In this document: piece by piece, positions 37,966-48,983 of the stretch
Layout: every line of letters begins with the position of its first letter
How positions within the stretch are numbered: position 1 is the first letter of the stretch
Assembly: GCA_963707275.1 (NCBI GenBank)
Contig: CAVPPH010000006.1
Coordinates: 393,613-457,612 of the forward strand
Direction: 5' to 3'
DNA from: JACKBK01 sp963707275
GTDB taxonomy: Bacteria; Chloroflexota; Anaerolineae; JAAEKA01
Length of the DNA stretch: 64,000 bases
Translations under genes and position numbers: made by a program
Notes under the pieces: model-generated
Seen by the model: the letters and a program-made list of their open reading frames with translations, nothing else
The model's database searches: none
Told to the model about the DNA's origin: nothing

Positions 37966-38888
37966 ATGACCGCTCAAATCGTATCGCCAACTGTTCAGGT
38001 CACCGGGGTGCGCAAGTCATTCGGAGCCGTACGCGCTGTCGATGATGTGTCGTTCGACGTTTACCCGGCGAAATATTCGGGATGCTCGGCCCCAACGGGG
38101 CGGGCAAGACCACCACGATCCGGCTGATGCTGGACATTTTCCGCCCGGACGCCGGCAAGGTCGCCGTGTTCGGCGGGGCCATGGACGAAGAGAAGAAGGA
38201 TCGCATCGGCTACATGCCGGAAGAGCGCGGCATGTACCACGACCAGAAGCTGGAGTCGATCCTGGTTTACTTCGCCCGGCTGAAGGGCCTGTCGGAGGAG
38301 GAGGCCCGCAGCCGGCTGACCGGCTGGCTACAGCGGCTGGACCTCTACGACCACCGCCAGAAGCGAATTCAGGATCTCAGCAAGGGGATGCAGCAGAAGG
38401 CGCAGATCATCGCCACGCTGGTGCACGAGCCGGACCTGATCGTCATCGATGAGCCGTTCTCCGGTCTCGATCCGGTCAACACCCGGCTGGTCAAGGAGAT
38501 CATCGAGGAGCAGCGGCAGGCAGGCCGGACCATCATCATGTCCACCCACCAGATGTATCAGGTCGAGGCGCTGTGCAACCGCATCGTCCTGATCGACAAG
38601 GGACATTCGGTGCTCTACGGCGCGGTGGACGAGATCAAGCGGCGCTTCGCCGGCAACGCGGTGGTCATCGAGGGGGAGGGCGACTTCAGCGGCGTCGATG
38701 GCGTGCTGGATGTCTACCAGCGCAACGGTTCCTGGCATCTGCCGCTGGCGGTCGGTGTCAGCCCGCAGGAGGTGCTGCGCGCGCTGGCTGCACGCCCGAA
38801 TGTTCACATCGAGCGTTTCGAGGTCGCCGAGGCGTCGCTGGATGACATCTTCGTGATGGTCGTGCAGGGAGAGACGCCCGATGGTTAA
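37966..38888 (+). CDS. ABC transporter ATP-binding protein, NatA/DUF4162 type (one frame change)
   Basis: About 307 residues from ATG 37966 (GAGGAAGAAG upstream). A frame change near 38078 precedes Walker A GMLGPNGAGKTTTIRLML; then the signature DLSKGMQQKAQII, Walker B LIVIDEPFSGLDP and the switch His in MSTHQMYQVE. The C-terminal extension (AVVIEGEGDF to VAEASLDDIFV) is the DUF4162 domain found in Na+/drug exporters of the NatA type. It overlaps the next gene (ATGGTTAA, 38881-38888), so ATPase and permeases are one operon. Confidence 0.92.
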
Positions 38889-40088
38889 GCAATGGCAGGT
38901 CGCCAAATATGAGTACGTCAACGCCGTCCACCGCCGCTCCTTCATCCTGGCGACCCTGGGCTTCCCCCTGTTGTTTGCGGTGATCATCGGCATCAGCGAT
39001 CCTGTTTGCAACCGGCGGCGGCGACGAGCGGCCCCTGGGCTATGTCGACCAGGCGGGCCTGCTGGCTGCCGTCCAGTCATCCGTCGACAGTGAGCAGTTG
39101 CACCCCTTTGACGACGAGACCGACGCCCGGGCTGCGCTGGATGCCGGCGACGTGCAGGGCTACTACGTGTTGCCGGCCGGCTATCTGACCGGCGAAGCCG
39201 CCGCGCCTGGTCTACCTGACCGAAGCGCCATCAGACGACGCCGCGGCAGGCCTTCAACCGGCTGGTGCGCGGCGCGCTGCTGGCCGACGTTTCGCCCGAA
39301 GTCAGCAACCGCTTGCAGGAAGGCCTCAGCGTGACGATGCAGTCGGCGGAAGATGGCCGCAACTGGGCAGCGAGGACTTTCTGGCGTTTCTGATCCCCCT
39401 GTTCGCCGGCATGTTCTACGTGTTTGCCGTGCTCTCGTCGGCAGGCTACATGCTGCAAGCGGTCACAACCGAGAAGGAAAACCGAACGGTGGAGGTTCTG
39501 GCCACCTCGCTCTCGCCCATGCAGTTGATCACCGGCAAGGCGGTCGGGTTGTTTGCAGTGGCCATGACGCAATTGACAGTCTGGGCGAGCACGGCAGTGG
39601 TGGCGCTGGTGATCGCCGCCGTGGTCACCGACCTGTTTCAAGGGGTGGCGATTCCCTGGACGTTGATGGGTGTTGTGGTGATCTATTTCGTGCCCTCGTT
39701 TGCGCTGGTGGCCGGCATCATGATCGCGCTGGGCGGCGTGGTTCCGGACTTGCAGCAGGGCCAGCAGATCGCCGGCATCGTCAACCTGTTCTTCATCATG
39801 CCGTTCTTCCTGTTCGCTGCTATTCTGGCGCGGCCTGACAGTCCGCTGGCGGTGGCGATGACGCTGTTTCCCACCACTGCGTTTCTGACGGTTGCTATGC
39901 GCTGGGGCGTGACAACGTGCCCTGCTGGCAGATGGCTGTCGGTTTGACCGGGTCTGGTGATCTGTGGGGCAGTGGCAGTGTGGGGAGCGTCGCGCGTCTT
40001 CCGAATCGGGATGCTGAGCTACGGCCAGCGGCTGGACTGGCAGACTGTGCGCCGCGCCCTGCGCGGTCGTGATAACCCGGCGAACTGA
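38881..40088 (+). CDS. ABC-2 type permease (NatB-like), first copy, frame-broken
   Basis: About 400 residues. The N-terminal membrane helix is WQVAKYEYVNAVHRRSFILA, followed by a large extracytoplasmic loop that is spread over several frames (about 38990-39400), then a run of helices in one frame (MFYVFAVLSSAGYMLQAVTT, VVVIYFVPSFALVAGIMIAL, FFIMPFFLFAAILARPD) with the hallmark KENRTVEVLATSLSP. The last part (FRIGMLSYGQRLDW) is in yet another frame and ends at 40088. At least four frame changes. It forms the membrane channel with the following permease. Confidence 0.82.
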
Positions 40089-40101
40089 CAAGCTAATCCC
40101 A

Positions 40102-40134
40102 AGAAATCCGACTTTTCCGAAAAGTCGGACTTCT
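40102..40134. repeat. Palindromic element between the two permeases
   Basis: 15-base arms (40102-40116 and 40120-40134) with one mismatch and a 3-base loop; the core is TCCGACTTTT-CCG-AAAAGTCGGA. It looks like a dispersed hairpin repeat that may also protect or attenuate the polycistronic message. Confidence 0.65.
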
Positions 40135-40143
40135 GCGAAACCC

Positions 40144-41384
40144 ATGCACAACGTTCCCAAAGTTACTCCGCCACGAGATCAGGACGACGCTGCGCAAGCG
40201 GTCGTTCTGGTTCACCACGTTCATTTTCCCGCTGCTGATCATGACCATTTCGCTGGTGCCGCAGCTTCTCACCGACCAGTTCGTGGGCGACGATCCTGTC
40301 GAACTTGTTGACCGGACCGGCCGGCGCGGCACAGCAGATTGGCTACGTCGACGAGGCCGATGTGATCGCCGCAGCTGCCGGCCGATCTGGCCGGTCTGCT
40401 GCAGGCCTACCCCGATCGCGAGGCGGCATGCAAGCGCTTGCAGGCCGGCGCGATCAGCCAGTTCTACGAGTTGCCGGCTGACTTCATGCAGACCGGCGAG
40501 GTGATCGCGGTCGCGACCAGCCTGTCGCCGCTGGCCGGTGAACAGAGCGAGGATCTCCTGCGCTGGCTGGTGGCGGTCAGCTTGCTGGGGAACGAGCAAC
40601 TGGCGAGTCTGGTGCTGGCGCCGACTGGCCGATGCCGACTCGAGGTCATCGCGCCGGCCGAGGTCGATAACCGCACCAGCGCCGCCGGGTTCGGCGTCTC
40701 TTTCGCGTTGATGTTCATCCTCTTCTTCTCCATCACCATGAGCAGCGGCTACATGCTGCAGAGCGTGTCCAAGGAGAAGGAGAACCGCACGGCCGAGGTG
40801 TTGCTGACCAGCCTCGATGCCGCAGGAGCTGATGATCGGCAAGGTGATCGGGCTGGGGTGTCTGGCGCTGTTGCAGATGGCGATCTGGCTCGGCGGCGGC
40901 ATGCTGCTGTTCAACCGGGGCGCGACGCTGCTGGCCAGCCTTGGCGGCGTGACCTTGCCGGCCGGCTTCTGGTCTATCTGCTGCTCTACTTCCTGCTCGG
41001 CTACCTGGTCTACTCGTCGGCGTTGGGCGCGCTCGGTGCGCTGGCGCCCAACGCACGCGAGGGCTCGCAGTTCACCTTCGTCATCATCCTGCCCCTGCTG
41101 ATCCCGCTGTGGTTCAACTCGATCTTCCTGAACGATCCCAACGGCACGCTGGCGACCGTTCTGAGCCTCTTCCCCCTGACCGCGCCGACGACCATGGTGA
41201 CACGCCTGGCCTCGACCAGCGTGCCCGCCTGGCAGCCGGTGGTCGGTCTGATCCTGCTGGCCGTCACCGCGCTGGTTCTTCGTCCGCTCTGGCAGCCCGC
41301 TTCTTCCGCGCCGACACGCTGCTCTCCGACGCCGGCCTCAACTGGACGCGGCTGCGCAAGGAGCTGCTGGGGCGTGGGGCGTAG
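40144..41384 (+). CDS. ABC-2 type permease (NatB-like), second copy, frame-broken
   Basis: About 413 residues from ATG 40144. After a frame change near 40160 it reads LLRHEIRTTLRKRSFWFTTF and IFPLLIMTISLVPQLL (first helix); the loop is broken near 40300-40380, then AGFGVSFALMFILFFSITMS, KENRTAEVLLTSLD, ELMIGKVIGLGCLALLQMAI, LLLYFLLGYLVYSSAL and VGLILLAVTALV. It ends FFRADTLLSDAGLNWTRLRK in a fifth frame at 41384. Paralogous to the preceding permease (the KENRTxEVLxTSL block is shared), implying a heterodimeric exporter. Confidence 0.82.
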
Positions 41385-41495
41385 GGGTAGGCGTGGGGGC
41401 TGGGGACTGGGGACTGGAGCGTGAGACAGTTCTGGCGCTGATCTCGCACCGTCACCTCGTCACCCTGTCACCCCCTCACCTTGTCACCCTGTCGC
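41374..41495. repeat. Simple tandem repeats at the end of the ABC operon
   Basis: G-rich tandem units (GGGGACTGGGGACTGG around 41400-41415), then repeated GTCACC units (for example GTCACCCTGTCACCCC) around 41445-41490. The stop codon of the DUF192 gene lies inside the second block. This looks like slippage-generated low-complexity DNA. Confidence 0.6.
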
Positions 41496-41834
41496 CCACC
41501 TCCGTCCCCGTCGCCGCGATGGTGCCCGCCGGCAGCTCGACGACGTAGCGCGATGCCGCGGCGGATGCGTGCCGAAGCGCCAGGGGGCCATGTTCTCGTC
41601 CAATGCGACGACTATGTCCTCCCGGCTGACATAGATCACGTCGATGGGGAAGCGCATGAAGTGGGTGTGGATGGAACTACAGGGGAGGATCAGCAGCCCG
41701 TCGCCGGGCGGCAGGCTCTGCGCGCCCATCAGCCCGATCAGGCGCGGAAAGTAGCTGTCCGCGACCCGGCAGCGGGACGCCAGTACGGTGTCGCGGGTTT
41801 CGTTGCGGATTTCGATGGGAGGTTTGTTTGCCAT
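41476..41834 (-). CDS. DUF192 family protein (one frame change)
   Basis: About 119 residues from MANKPPIEIRNETRDTVLAS. The family signature is clear: FPRLIGLMGAQSLPPGDGLL, SSIHTHFMRFPIDVIYVS, and, after a frame change near 41570, RYVVELPAGTIAATGTEVGD. DUF192 proteins are small beta-barrels of unknown biochemical role, often exported; here no signal peptide is seen. The gene is flanked on both sides by simple repeats and follows the prepilin peptidase gene in the same direction. Confidence 0.85.
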
Positions 41835-41847
41835 AGTTGGAAGGGGA

Positions 41848-41961
41848 GAATGGTTAATGGTGAATTGGTGAACGGTGAACCGGTTAATGCCGGAACCGGA
41901 GCCGCTGATGCGAGCTTTCCGGTCATTAACCATTCACGAATTCACCCATTCACCATTACAC
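41848..41961. repeat. Imperfect inverted simple repeats
   Basis: GGTTAATGGTGAATTGGTGAA-type units (41848-41888) face ATTAACCATTCACGAATTCA-type units (41922-41961). They can fold on each other and separate the DUF192 gene from the prepilin peptidase gene. Confidence 0.55.
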
Positions 41962-41963
41962 CG

Positions 41964-42629
41964 TTAGATCGGCCACAGCCCCCACGCCTGCACCAGGACG
42001 ATCCACGCGCCCAGCGCGAGCCAGGGTCCGTAGGCGATGGGATCTTTGCGGCCAACGCGCTTCATCAGCAGCAATACGATGGCCGCCAGCCCACCGGCGA
42101 TCACGCCCAGGAACATGGCGCTGACGATGGCGGGAAATCCCAGCAGCGCACCCAGCGCGGCCTCCAGCTTGACGTCGCCCATGCCCATCGCGCCGCGGCT
42201 GACGAGACGCAGTAACAGAGAACAGCCCGCCCGCCACCAGCAGCCCGCCGATCGCCGCCAGCGGCGCCGGCTGGCCCAGCCAGACGATCTGCACCGCAGC
42301 CCAGACCAGCAGCGCCAACACCAGCGCATTGGGGATGCGCCGCACCTGGAAATCCACCAGGGCGATGCAGAGGAGAATCGCCGTCACCACCAGCGCCGAC
42401 GCCGCGACGGCCAGCGAGGCCGCCTGCCAGCCGGTGTACGCGCCCCACAGCGCCATGCCGGCCACGGTCGCGGCAGCCAGCGGTGGCAACGCGCGGCGTC
42501 CGGGGGCAAGGGTTCCGGGGTCTGCGAGCGATAGCCGGCCACGAAGCGGTCCGCGAGCCACCAGACCAGCCAGCCGAGATCAGGCCAGCGACACGCCGAG
42601 ACCAATCTGGAATGCATCATGATCTGCAT
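41964..42629 (-). CDS. tadV: Prepilin peptidase, TadV/CpaA type (frame-broken)
   Basis: About 220 residues, mostly membrane helices. The two catalytic Asp motifs of A24 aspartic prepilin peptidases are visible: ALVDFQVRRIPNAL and GAMGMGDVKLEAALGALLGF. Frame changes lie near 42540-42600 and 42215; the exact N terminus is uncertain (ATG candidates at 42629, 42620 and 42617). It cleaves the leader of Flp and TadE pseudopilins. It is the last tad gene and lies after a terminator, so it is probably transcribed separately. Confidence 0.85.
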
Positions 42630-42650
42630 TCTAACCGACACGTGGAGGCA

Positions 42651-42684
42651 AACAAAACCTCCGCAGGGTGAGCTCCTGCGGAGG
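42651..42684 (-). terminator. Rho-independent terminator of the tadE-tadG unit
   Basis: On the - strand: CCTCCGCAGG (42684-42675), 7-base loop, CCTGCGGAGG (42667-42658), followed by TTTTGTTTG. It lies 18 bases after the tadG-like stop. Confidence 0.85.
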
Positions 42685-42701
42685 CTCTCGAGATCGATAC
42701 T

Positions 42702-43856
42702 TCACAGATATTCGATCCACAGACTTACCGCACAGTACACCGTGTCCAGGCGGACCACCGCCCTGCTTCCACCCTGATAGCTGTTGCAAGCGACCAGACT
42801 CGCCTGGCAAAAATCACTTTCATATTGGATGCGCAATTTTGGTGATTGGAGGATACTTAGGAATATCAACTTCGGATGAGTAGCCAAGTACCTGAATGCA
42901 ACCAAATCGTGACAGGATGTGTGTCACTGTACCAGCAGATGTCTCCCAACACCCGGTCCTGTCGGGTACATAATCACCCCAGAGTGGGATTCTAAGCACT
43001 TCATTCAGACACAGCAGGTCGTGTGCATGCAATCGCTCGCGAACACCGTTTGACCAAACGGTACCAGACTCGTGTCCGATCTGGTCGCACACGCTTACCG
43101 GCCCAGGATGCGGTTGCTTCAACCCAACAAGCCAGAGCACCTCCACAGTTGGTGAAACCGCAGGTAGGATCAGGATACGGAGTCATGTGGCTCAAACAGA
43201 TTGAGCCAGGCTCGTTGGCCAGGAGCGATGCGTTCAGGAGAACCTCCAGCCAAGGAGTGCGATGAAGAGTCAGGATCGGGAATACATGGATGCCCGTGAC
43301 CTAAGTCAATCTGCATTGGTCGCAATCGCACGTGTTTTCACAATCGATGCCTTGACGCATTCTGGTCAGTGAAAACGGTAAACGCAGTCACCGCAGTGCG
43401 AGTCGTGAAAGTCATCGATTTGTACCGTTAATGGCCACCAGTCCTCCTACAGCCGCGATCTGCCGTTCCACAGATGGCTGTTGCGTTAGCGCCGACGGCG
43501 AAATCGCTTGACACCAACGATGTTGGCTGCAAACGACGGAATTGTCTCCCTGACCACAACGGTAGTTGTATATGGACTGCCAGTCGCTGGAAAATCGACG
43601 TCTACACCGGATGAGTCGCTGAACTGGGCAGCAGCGCAGTAGTTGCTGCGGACCGTGCAGCGGCAACATTGTTCTCTTCAAAGCAGATGTATCGAGCTCC
43701 TTCAAGAGCACCTGCGTCGGCTGCGTTTTGAAGTTGACGACGCTTGAGATAGACCTGGCCTACATCGACTGCGAGAGCCAGGAATGCCAAAAGAACCACC
43801 AGCAGCAGTGCTACCTGGGCAAGCGCCTGCCCGTCTTGTTTGCTGTCCCTGTTCAT
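42702..43856 (-). CDS. TadG-like pilus protein, heavily frame-broken
   Basis: The start MNRDSKQDGQALAQVALLLV contains a class III-like hydrophobic segment (LLVVLLAFLALAVDVGQVYL) followed by RRQLQNAADAGALEGARYIC, typical of TadG/Flp accessory proteins. The similarity continues through about eight frame changes: VDVDFPATGSPYTTTVVVRE, ANIVGVKDFAVGANATAICG (bridged), APGQRAWLNLFEP, DQIGHESGTVWSNGVRERL, NEVLRIPLWGDYVPDRTG and ASLVACNSYQGGSRAVVRLD, with a stop at 42702 just before a terminator. The total of about 385 residues fits the family. The region 42702-43427 would look empty if frames were not bridged. Confidence 0.72.
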
Positions 43857-43895
43857 GATGTCAACTCTCCTTCAACGAATGCTGACCGTTCTCTT

Positions 43896-44366
43896 CTATT
43901 CCGTGTCGTTTCCAAACCAGTTCATGTGTGCACTGGCTGACAGCGTGATGTCGCTCAGCCCTGTAATACTGGTGAACCCCATCTCGTGAGGCAAGGTCAC
44001 TGTCACAACATAAGGGTTGCCGTTCGCTGAGGGACATCCATCCTCCACCGGATCAGGATTGATGGAGATAGTCAGATTAGCCAACTCGTCATCGGTGAAC
44101 GAGTCGCCGATCTCGGATGTCACAGCCCCCATGATAGCGTTTCTGAGTTGTGTGCGTTGGGTATAGCTAGCTGTACAAGGCAGTCGGATAGCATAGCGAG
44201 CCCCATCCCGCGCCGCGTTGGCGATGGTGATGTAGCTGCGGAACATGCCTCCCAGGTCCCAGACGCCGGCCAGCAACAGCAACAGCAGCGTTAGCACAAC
44301 CGCAAATTCCGCCAACTGTGAGCCGCGGTCGTCACCCGTGCGTCGAGAAGAGTTTACCCGTCCCAT
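43896..44366 (-). CDS. tadE: TadE-like pseudopilin, second copy
   Basis: 156 residues from MGRVNSSRRTGDDRG (ATG 44366, GAGGTGG upstream), intact. The TadE signature is GSQLAEFAVVLTLLLLLLAG (leader-peptidase site G|SQLAEF with Glu at +5) and FRSYITIANAARDGARYAI. The rest is a globular Cys/Asn-rich domain. TadE-type minor pseudopilins prime or tip the Flp pilus. It heads its own transcription unit with the tadG-like gene under the promoter at 44393-44421. Confidence 0.9.
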   Translation of the reverse strand: MGRVNSSRRTGDDRGSQLAEFAVVLTLLLLLLAGVWDLGGMFRSYITIANAARDGARYAIRLPCTASYTQRTQLRNAIMGAVTSEIGDSFTDDELANLTISINPDPVEDGCPSANGNPYVVTVTLPHEMGFTSITGLSDITLSASAHMNWFGNDTE

Positions 44367-44392
44367 GATTTGTTCTACCACCTCTACATACC

Positions 44393-44421
44393 AGTATACG
44401 CCCATAAATGGGCACTGTCAA
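44393..44421 (-). promoter_or_regulatory. Sigma70 promoter with palindrome in the spacer
   Basis: On the - strand: TTGACA (44421-44416), 17 bases, TATACT (44398-44393). The spacer holds GCCCATTTATGGGC (44413-44400), a perfect 6-base inverted repeat with a 2-base centre. It drives tadE-tadG, separately from the main tad operon. Confidence 0.85.
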
Positions 44422-44499
44422 CGAGCAATAAACGCCAAGATGCCCTGCGTCGTTTCAACCGGGTAGACTCTCGTACGAGCGAGCGTGACGTGAGTATGG

Positions 44500-46362
44500 T
44501 CACGGTGTGTCCTCGGCTACCGGTACAGCCGGCGCTGTTGGCGTCACGGCCGGCTGGATGTCGGCCGGCCGGTCGTTCATCCACAGGATCGCCCGGTTCA
44601 CCAGACCCTGTACGCTGTTGTCCAGCTCCAGCAGGCGGTCCTCGATCCAGTTCTGCGCCGAGTTCGACCGTGCCGGCCTCGGTCAACTGCGTCCACGTCG
44701 GGCCGGCCAGCCTGACGCCGGCCGCCAGCACGGCCACCAGCGCAATGCCGGCCACGGCTACCAGCGCCGGCTGCAAGAGCGAGCGCCGTTCGCCGGCCAG
44801 CGGCGAGTCGGAAGCCTGCCGCGCGGCTCGTATCTCGCTGACCGTGGCCGGCACGATGGCCAGCGCGGTGACGATCAGCACCAGACGCAGCCCGGCGTTG
44901 CTGACCAGCGCCGGCCCGTCCTGGTTGGACAAGCAGGTTCCAGACCAGCAGGCCCAGCACCGCCGCGATGGCCAGACCCAGGCTACCCAGAGGCCGATCT
45001 TGGTCAGGTAGCGCACCAGCGCATAGGTCGTCGTCCAGGCCGGGCGCTGTCCCAGGCCGCGCACCAGACCGAAGGCCGCCCAGATGCCGCCGATCACCAG
45101 CGCCCAGAACAGGGCCGGCGAGTTGACGGCGACCGGCGCTCCCAGGCCGCCCACTGCGCCCAGCAACGCCCCGATCAGGCCGCCGCACAGACCGGCAACG
45201 GCTGCGCTGCTCAGCGGACGCAGGCCATAGCGGTTCAGCCCCGATGGCTCGCCGCTCACCTTGACCCGCACCGGCACAGGCACTGCCTCGGGTGTGGCGT
45301 TGGAGTCGATCAGCAGGTCGGCATGCCAGGCCGCGTCGCTGATCGGCAGGCTGGAGGTATCGACTGTCACGCGTCAGGTCCACCGGTCCGCCGTAGAAGC
45401 TGTGCGGCTCGACCCGCAGCCAGGGCTCGCTGGTGGTGATGGCGCCGAACAGATAGCCGCGACCGGACCCCTTGCGGACCTGCACTCGGGCGTTACATGA
45501 ACTGCCTGAGATGACGCAGCCCAGGTTGACCGGTTGGGGCCGCACCACCATGGCCGGGCGCTGCACGACGCCGGTGGCCAGCAGGAAGCGCTCCAACGGC
45601 ACCCGCGGATCGCTGCCGGGCGTTCGGATGACCTGAGCGGGCTGTCTCGGCCAGATCGGTTGCTCCCTGACCTTGCAGCCAGGCCGCCAGCGTGCCGTTG
45701 TTCAGGTGGTAGATGCCGTCCTCGGGACGCCTGTCCATGTGCTGGACGGCGGCCTGGATCGTCCACACCTTCTTGCCGCTGCCCAGCCGTCCGCCCGAGC
45801 GAAAGATGAACGGCTCGCTGGCCCGCTGCGTGACGGACAGCTTGTGCGCCAGCAGGCCGTGGGCAATCGTGCTGCGAGCTGCTGGATCGGGCAACCCGCC
45901 CGCGCCCGGTTGTGGCATGGTCACGATGACGTTGGGCAGATTGTCCGGCGTGGTCACCATGATGTCCGGCGCAACGCCGGGCGCCAGCGACGCCTGCGGA
46001 TTGGTCAGAACCAGCAGATGATAGATCGACGGCTGTTCCTCAGTCTGCAACTCGTCGCGCACAAAGGTTGCCAACGCCGGTGTCTCGCGCTGGGCTTCCA
46101 GCGCCGGGTTGGGATAGCTGCCGCTCTGGCCCGAGGGCAACGTGACCTGCCATTGCCCGCCCCAGACCGGCGTGACCTCACCAGACCAATTCTTGGCATG
46201 CAGGACAAACAGGCCCTGCGGCCCGACAACCGCGATGCCCAGGTCAGCGCCGTTGACCGTGGCGCCTTCTACCACCATGTACTCGTCTGGCAGCGTGTCC
46301 CGGAGACTTACAGCCAGGCTATCTGGCTCCGGCCACGCGTTGTCTGTCAACAGTTCCGCCAT
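44500..46362 (-). CDS. NERD-domain membrane protein in the tad locus (frame-broken)
   Basis: About 620 residues from MAELLTDNAWPEPDSLAVSL. Residues about 10-130 form a nuclease-related (NERD) domain: VEGATVNGADLGIAVVGPQG with the metal-type Asp and LFVLHAKNWSGEVTPVWGG, where the usual E-x-K is H-A-K. A helical part follows, then a beta-sandwich (CVISGSSCNARVQVRKGSG, EPWLRVEPHSFYGGPVDL) and a C-terminal membrane region with several helices (AAVAGLCGGLIGALLGAVGG, LRLVLIVTALAIVPATV). It ends PAVPVAEDTP. Frame changes lie near 45640, 45375, 44930 and 44670. It follows the DnaB-like gene by 100 bases; its role in the pilus system is unknown. Confidence 0.75.
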
Positions 46363-46462
46363 AACACCCCACCTGCTCCTTGCTTCTGACGGGCCGTGCG
46401 ATGATTCCTCGATGGCGGTGGCAGGCCCGGAAGCGAACAGCTGTACGTCATACAACTCAAGG

Positions 46463-47553
46463 TTATTCCAACACGACTTTTTCGTCTACCAGACGTTCGC
46501 GCACAAAGCGGCCCTGCGTGTTGAAGCGGAAATGGGCTCCATCCAGTTGAAACTCCATGTCCACCGCGTTGCGGCCGGCCCGGTTCTTCTCCACGGTCAT
46601 CACGACCCAGCCGCGCATGACATCGGCCGAGGTGGAGTTGTAGATCATGTGCTCGCGGCTGACGATGGCAAACTTGTTGTTCAGGATCAGGCCGATGTCG
46701 GCCTCGTACTGCAGGGCCGAACTGCCGCGCAGGTCCGAGAGCCGCATTCGTTTCGATTTCAGCCCAGCTGCGGTCGGAGGCGGCGATGGCAACCACGCGG
46801 ACGCCCAGCGCCATGGCCATCTCCTTCAGACCCTGGGTCAGATGGGTCGTGACCTCGGTTTCCGGCTGCATGGCAGACCCTTTGACGGGTATCTTTTGCA
46901 GGTAGTCCACCACCACGAGCAGGCGGTCGGCGCCGCCCTTCACCGCGTCCGTCACCCAGCGGCGCACGTCATCCAGCGTCGAGGTGTCGCCGCTGGCCTT
47001 CACCAGGATCAGCCGGTCGGCGTAGGCGGCCATGCTCTCCACCACCGGCCGGTAGCGCGGCGTCGCCGTCAGCCGGCTGACCAACCCGGTGCCTGCTGGC
47101 AGATCGGTGGCAAGCTGGCCGATCTTGCGCAGGGTCAAGCGCTTGATCGCCGTCGCCGCGCTCGGCGCTCTCCAGGCAGAGCAGGCGCGACATCAGGTGG
47201 TCGCGGTCGTGCTCGTAGCAGATGTACATGGCCTGCACGTCGGGTTCGCTGCAGCACCACGTTGCGCGCCACCTGCAGGCCGAAGATGGTCTTGCCGACG
47301 CCGAAGGCGCCGCCCAGGATCAGCAGCTCGCCGCGCCGCATGCCGCCGTTCAGGATGTCGTCCAGCGGATCGAAGCCGGTGGGCAGCGGCCGGTAGCGTC
47401 CCAGGTCGCCGCGCGCCGCCTCGCCTCGACCTCGCTCATCACCTGCGCCAGCGTCGCCGGTCCGGTGCGCTCCATGTCCAGCTCGTGCAGCGAGTGCCGG
47501 CGCGTGTCCAGCAAGACGCCGTCGCCCGAATGTGTGCCGCCAGGGTCGGTCAT
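46463..47553 (-). CDS. DnaB-like RecA-fold ATPase in the tad locus (frame-broken)
   Basis: About 363 residues. Bridging five frame changes (near 47410, 47250, 47160, 47130 and 46770) gives TGFDPLDDILNGGMRRGELL, Walker A GGAFGVGKTIFGLQVARNVV, CYEHDRDHLMSRLL (as in DnaB, where E follows the beta strand), Walker B RLLVVVDYLQKIPVKG, the arginine-finger region KRMRLSDLRGSSALQYEADI and KNRAGRNAV. This is the C-terminal half of replicative helicase DnaB without its N-terminal domain. It begins 10 bases after tadA and precedes the NERD gene. A helicase or DNA-handling ATPase is unexpected among pilus genes. Confidence 0.82.
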
Positions 47554-47563
47554 GGAAATTCCT

Positions 47564-48923
<1,360 letters not shown>

Positions 48924-48983
48924 GGTTGTAGTCCGTGCGTCCGTCAGGACGCGGTCTCTCGAGAACCGAGTTCTGGAACGTCA

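Noticed and set aside
41374..41495. CRISPR-like array
   Set aside because: The units are short, adjoining and imperfect, without spacers of regular length; they are simple tandem repeats. No array was found elsewhere in the window.
42820..43146. Stand-alone 108-residue gene on the - strand
   Set aside because: Its sequence reads as an internal piece of the TadG-like protein, has no start signal of its own, and continues in other frames on both sides.
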